A DNA stretch of 7,918 nucleotides from an uncultured Marvinbryantia sp. (GTDB lineage Bacteria > Bacillota > Clostridia > Lachnospirales > Lachnospiraceae), in the NCBI GenBank assembly GCA_934373455.1, contig CAKRON010000109.1, positions 1 through 7,918 of the forward strand, in the 5' to 3' direction. The number at the start of each line of letters is the position of its first letter. Within the stretch, counting starts at the first letter, position 1. A program made the position numbers and the translations under genes. Below the pieces are notes generated by a model. It made no database searches. It worked only from the letters and a program-made list of their open reading frames with translations, and was not told where the DNA came from. Shown one piece after another: positions 6,194 to 7,918 of the stretch.

Positions 6194-7918
6194 CAGAGTC
6201 ATGTAGTCTTCAGGCTCTGCAAGAACGGCATTACCATCTGAAACATATTTCATCCAGGTATCTTTCACGGAGGTATCCCCTCCCTCAAATACCATATTTT
6301 CATTTGCCGGATAAGCTTCCATGTGTTGCGGTGTCGCAAGGCAGGTTACTGTGAAAGTATCCTTGTCCTGAACTTTTTTTCCATCTTTTGTAACTTTACT
6401 TAATGTATAACCGTCACGTGTTTCCTTAATTTCCACAGAAATTCCACTGACTACAGGCAGAGAGCCACGGTTAAACGGAATAAATCCTCCCTCATAGCCT
6501 TCTACAAAATTTCTGACTGTCTCTTTCAGTTCAGCACCGCTCATCTTACTGTTATAAGCCATAAGACCGTTTGGCATAATCATGCTGCCTGCCATTTTTT
6601 CCGTATATCCGACCTTCAACACATTTCCTGTAAAACTGTTTCCTGTTGCAATCAGCACATCCGTTCCATAGATGCCACGCAGGGTATTTGCCATGACCGA
6701 ATAGGCGGCATTTCCACCACTGCTATGAAAACGATTGGAATAAGATTTCTGTGAATCCAATACAATATTCTCAGAAGTGGATTTCTCTTCGAGAAGCTGA
6801 GAATTAAATGACTGGTAAGCCTGCCCTGCATCGTATTCTCCTGAGATCATCTTAGAAACCACGTCCTTGGAAACGGAGAAAAAGTCATTTGACGCAATAC
6901 GGATATACATATGGTTTTCTTCAATCACAGATTTCACATCTTTCAGATATTCCGTAAGCTGAATATCCACATCCTGGCTGTAACTTAATAAATCCTGGCC
7001 ATCATAAAGGATCCTGCTCTGTGCCTCCTCTGAAAGCATGGTGTTCAGTACCTTCATAGCTTTCTTTTGACGTGTCTCATCCTGTGTCAAATCACGGTTT
7101 AAAGCCACCTGAAAATATGGCGTAGTCATCAGCCACTTTTCGCCATTCTGTTGAAAGAATGGAAGAAATGTTGTGTTGATACCCTGATCCTGAAACATTT
7201 TTACACCGGAAGAGCTGCCAAAGTACATGGCAAGCTTACCACTTTGGTACATCTCAACGATATCATCATAATTCATATCCAGATCATTCTGACTCAGCCC
7301 TGTATCCTGGATGAACTGCTCCATACGTTCAAAAGCCTGCGGCCAGACAGTACTGTCAAGACCTTCTCTCTCTGTATTACCCGGATCACTGTAAGTAGTA
7401 CGCCACTTACGTCCGTCCACAGAAGACAGTTCTGATGCAGACAGTCCCTGCAGTGTTTCCATACAGGTGTAATCATACGAATAGTCCGCAGTGAACCCAC
7501 GGATTCCCACTTCATCAAATGCCTGGCAGGCAGAGACGAAGCTTTCGTAGTCTGTTGGAAGAGGAATATCATACTTTTCAAATAGATCTTTGTTCACCAC
7601 GAACCCATGGGCATCTGCACACACCGGAAGCCAGTTTATACTGCCATCCTCGTTCCTGAAACTGTTGAGGTAGGTATCATAAACTGCACCTGCTGCATTG
7701 GTTGTAGAAAGATCCATCAGACTGTCTTTCAGGGGACTTGCATCATGCAGGGAAAAACGGCAGCAGGTTATAATATCCGGCAATCCATCATTTTCCTTAA
7801 GAAACTTATAAAAATCCAGATCATTATTACCTACTACAAATTCCACATTGATATCCGGAAGCTGTTCCTGGATGTATGGTGCATATTTTTCATACAGCTT
7901 TGTGCTCCACAAATACAC
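6188..7918 (-). CDS. Extracellular solute-binding protein fused to 5'-nucleotidase C-terminal-like domain, N-terminus cut by window edge
   Basis: The last 576 codons of a longer gene are present. The frame is open at the right edge, and the first codon, GTG, is probably internal since no signal peptide is seen. Residues 1-375 (window numbering) resemble a family 1-type solute-binding protein: VYLWSTKLYEKYAPYIQEQLPD, a LPDII stretch, NWLPVCADAHGFVVNKDLF, YDIPLPTDYESFVSACQAF, and an extensin-like YQSGKLAMYFGSSSG segment. Residues about 395-560 resemble the 5'-nucleotidase C-terminal domain: SVMANTLRGIYGTDVLIATGN, KMSGAELKETVRNFVEG, GISVEIKETRDGYTL, DTFTVTCLATPQHM and a late FEGGDTSVKDTW. The metallophosphatase half of true 5'-nucleotidases is absent in the part visible, so an enzyme role is unlikely; ligand capture is more probable. 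The gene immediately precedes and shares bases with the hybrid kinase's ribosome site, with no permease nearby, suggesting a sensor accessory rather than an ABC importer component. The ligand cannot be told from sequence alone. The 5'-nucleotidase-C assignment is moderate. Confidence 0.85.
   Translation of the reverse strand: MYLWSTKLYEKYAPYIQEQLPDINVEFVVGNNDLDFYKFLKENDGLPDIITCCRFSLHDASPLKDSLMDLSTTNAAGAVYDTYLNSFRNEDGSINWLPVCADAHGFVVNKDLFEKYDIPLPTDYESFVSACQAFDEVGIRGFTADYSYDYTCMETLQGLSASELSSVDGRKWRTTYSDPGNTEREGLDSTVWPQAFERMEQFIQDTGLSQNDLDMNYDDIVEMYQSGKLAMYFGSSSGVKMFQDQGINTTFLPFFQQNGEKWLMTTPYFQVALNRDLTQDETRQKKAMKVLNTMLSEEAQSRILYDGQDLLSYSQDVDIQLTEYLKDVKSVIEENHMYIRIASNDFFSVSKDVVSKMISGEYDAGQAYQSFNSQLLEEKSTSENIVLDSQKSYSNRFHSSGGNAAYSVMANTLRGIYGTDVLIATGNSFTGNVLKVGYTEKMAGSMIMPNGLMAYNSKMSGAELKETVRNFVEGYEGGFIPFNRGSLPVVSGISVEIKETRDGYTLSKVTKDGKKVQDKDTFTVTCLATPQHMEAYPANENMVFEGGDTSVKDTWMKYVSDGNAVLAEPEDYMTLR

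Noticed and set aside
6188..7918. Annotation as a 5'-nucleotidase enzyme or as an ABC sugar importer binding subunit
   Set aside because: No metallophosphatase metal-binding motifs are visible, and no permease or ATPase gene adjoins. The next gene is a sensor kinase sharing its stop region.
7916..7918. GTG at the right edge as the true start of the binding-protein gene
   Set aside because: It falls at a mid-domain strand (VYLWSTKL) with no signal peptide before it. The frame simply runs off the window.

Overview
The window is a single co-directional block on the minus strand: four signal-transduction genes packed end to end, the first and last cut by the window edges. Protein style (FERERTSTVSRTQGTGLGMA-type kinase cores, tandem receivers, solute-binding proteins paired with hybrid kinases, REC-HD-GYP proteins), low-to-moderate GC and AGG-type ribosome sites suggest a Gram-positive gut-type Clostridia genome, most likely Lachnospiraceae. 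This assignment is by family resemblance only; no rRNA or marker gene is present.

Layout in transcription order (right to left). (1) 7918-6188: extracellular solute-binding protein, N-terminus off the window, fused to a C-terminal domain resembling the substrate-binding domain of 5'-nucleotidases. (2) 6182-3234: membrane hybrid histidine kinase with a two-TM extracellular sensor, PAS, HisKA/HATPase and two receivers. (3) 3186-1687: cytoplasmic response regulator with a receiver, an HD-GYP phosphodiesterase domain and a PAS-like tail. (4) 1637-1: soluble histidine kinase with an NTF2/SnoaL-like N-terminal domain, a PAS-like domain and a full kinase core, running off the left edge. Genes 1-2 and 2-3 abut or overlap. 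Genes 3-4 are separated by 49 bp, which contain a run of nine G immediately upstream of the gene 4 start, in the Shine-Dalgarno position.

Inferred working model: the solute-binding protein captures a sugar- or nucleoside-like ligand outside the cell and presents it to the sensor region of the hybrid kinase. Phosphate then passes to its own receivers and/or to the REC-HD-GYP protein, which would change cyclic-dinucleotide (probably c-di-GMP) breakdown. The last kinase adds a cytoplasmic input. No DNA-binding output domain, HPt domain, transporter permease, RNA gene, CRISPR array, mobile element or convincing terminator is visible. The individual domains belong to known families. The points most worth checking are the binding-protein/5'-nucleotidase-C fusion, the G9 tract at the fourth gene's ribosome site, and the Lys-to-Arg change in the HD-GYP protein's receiver.
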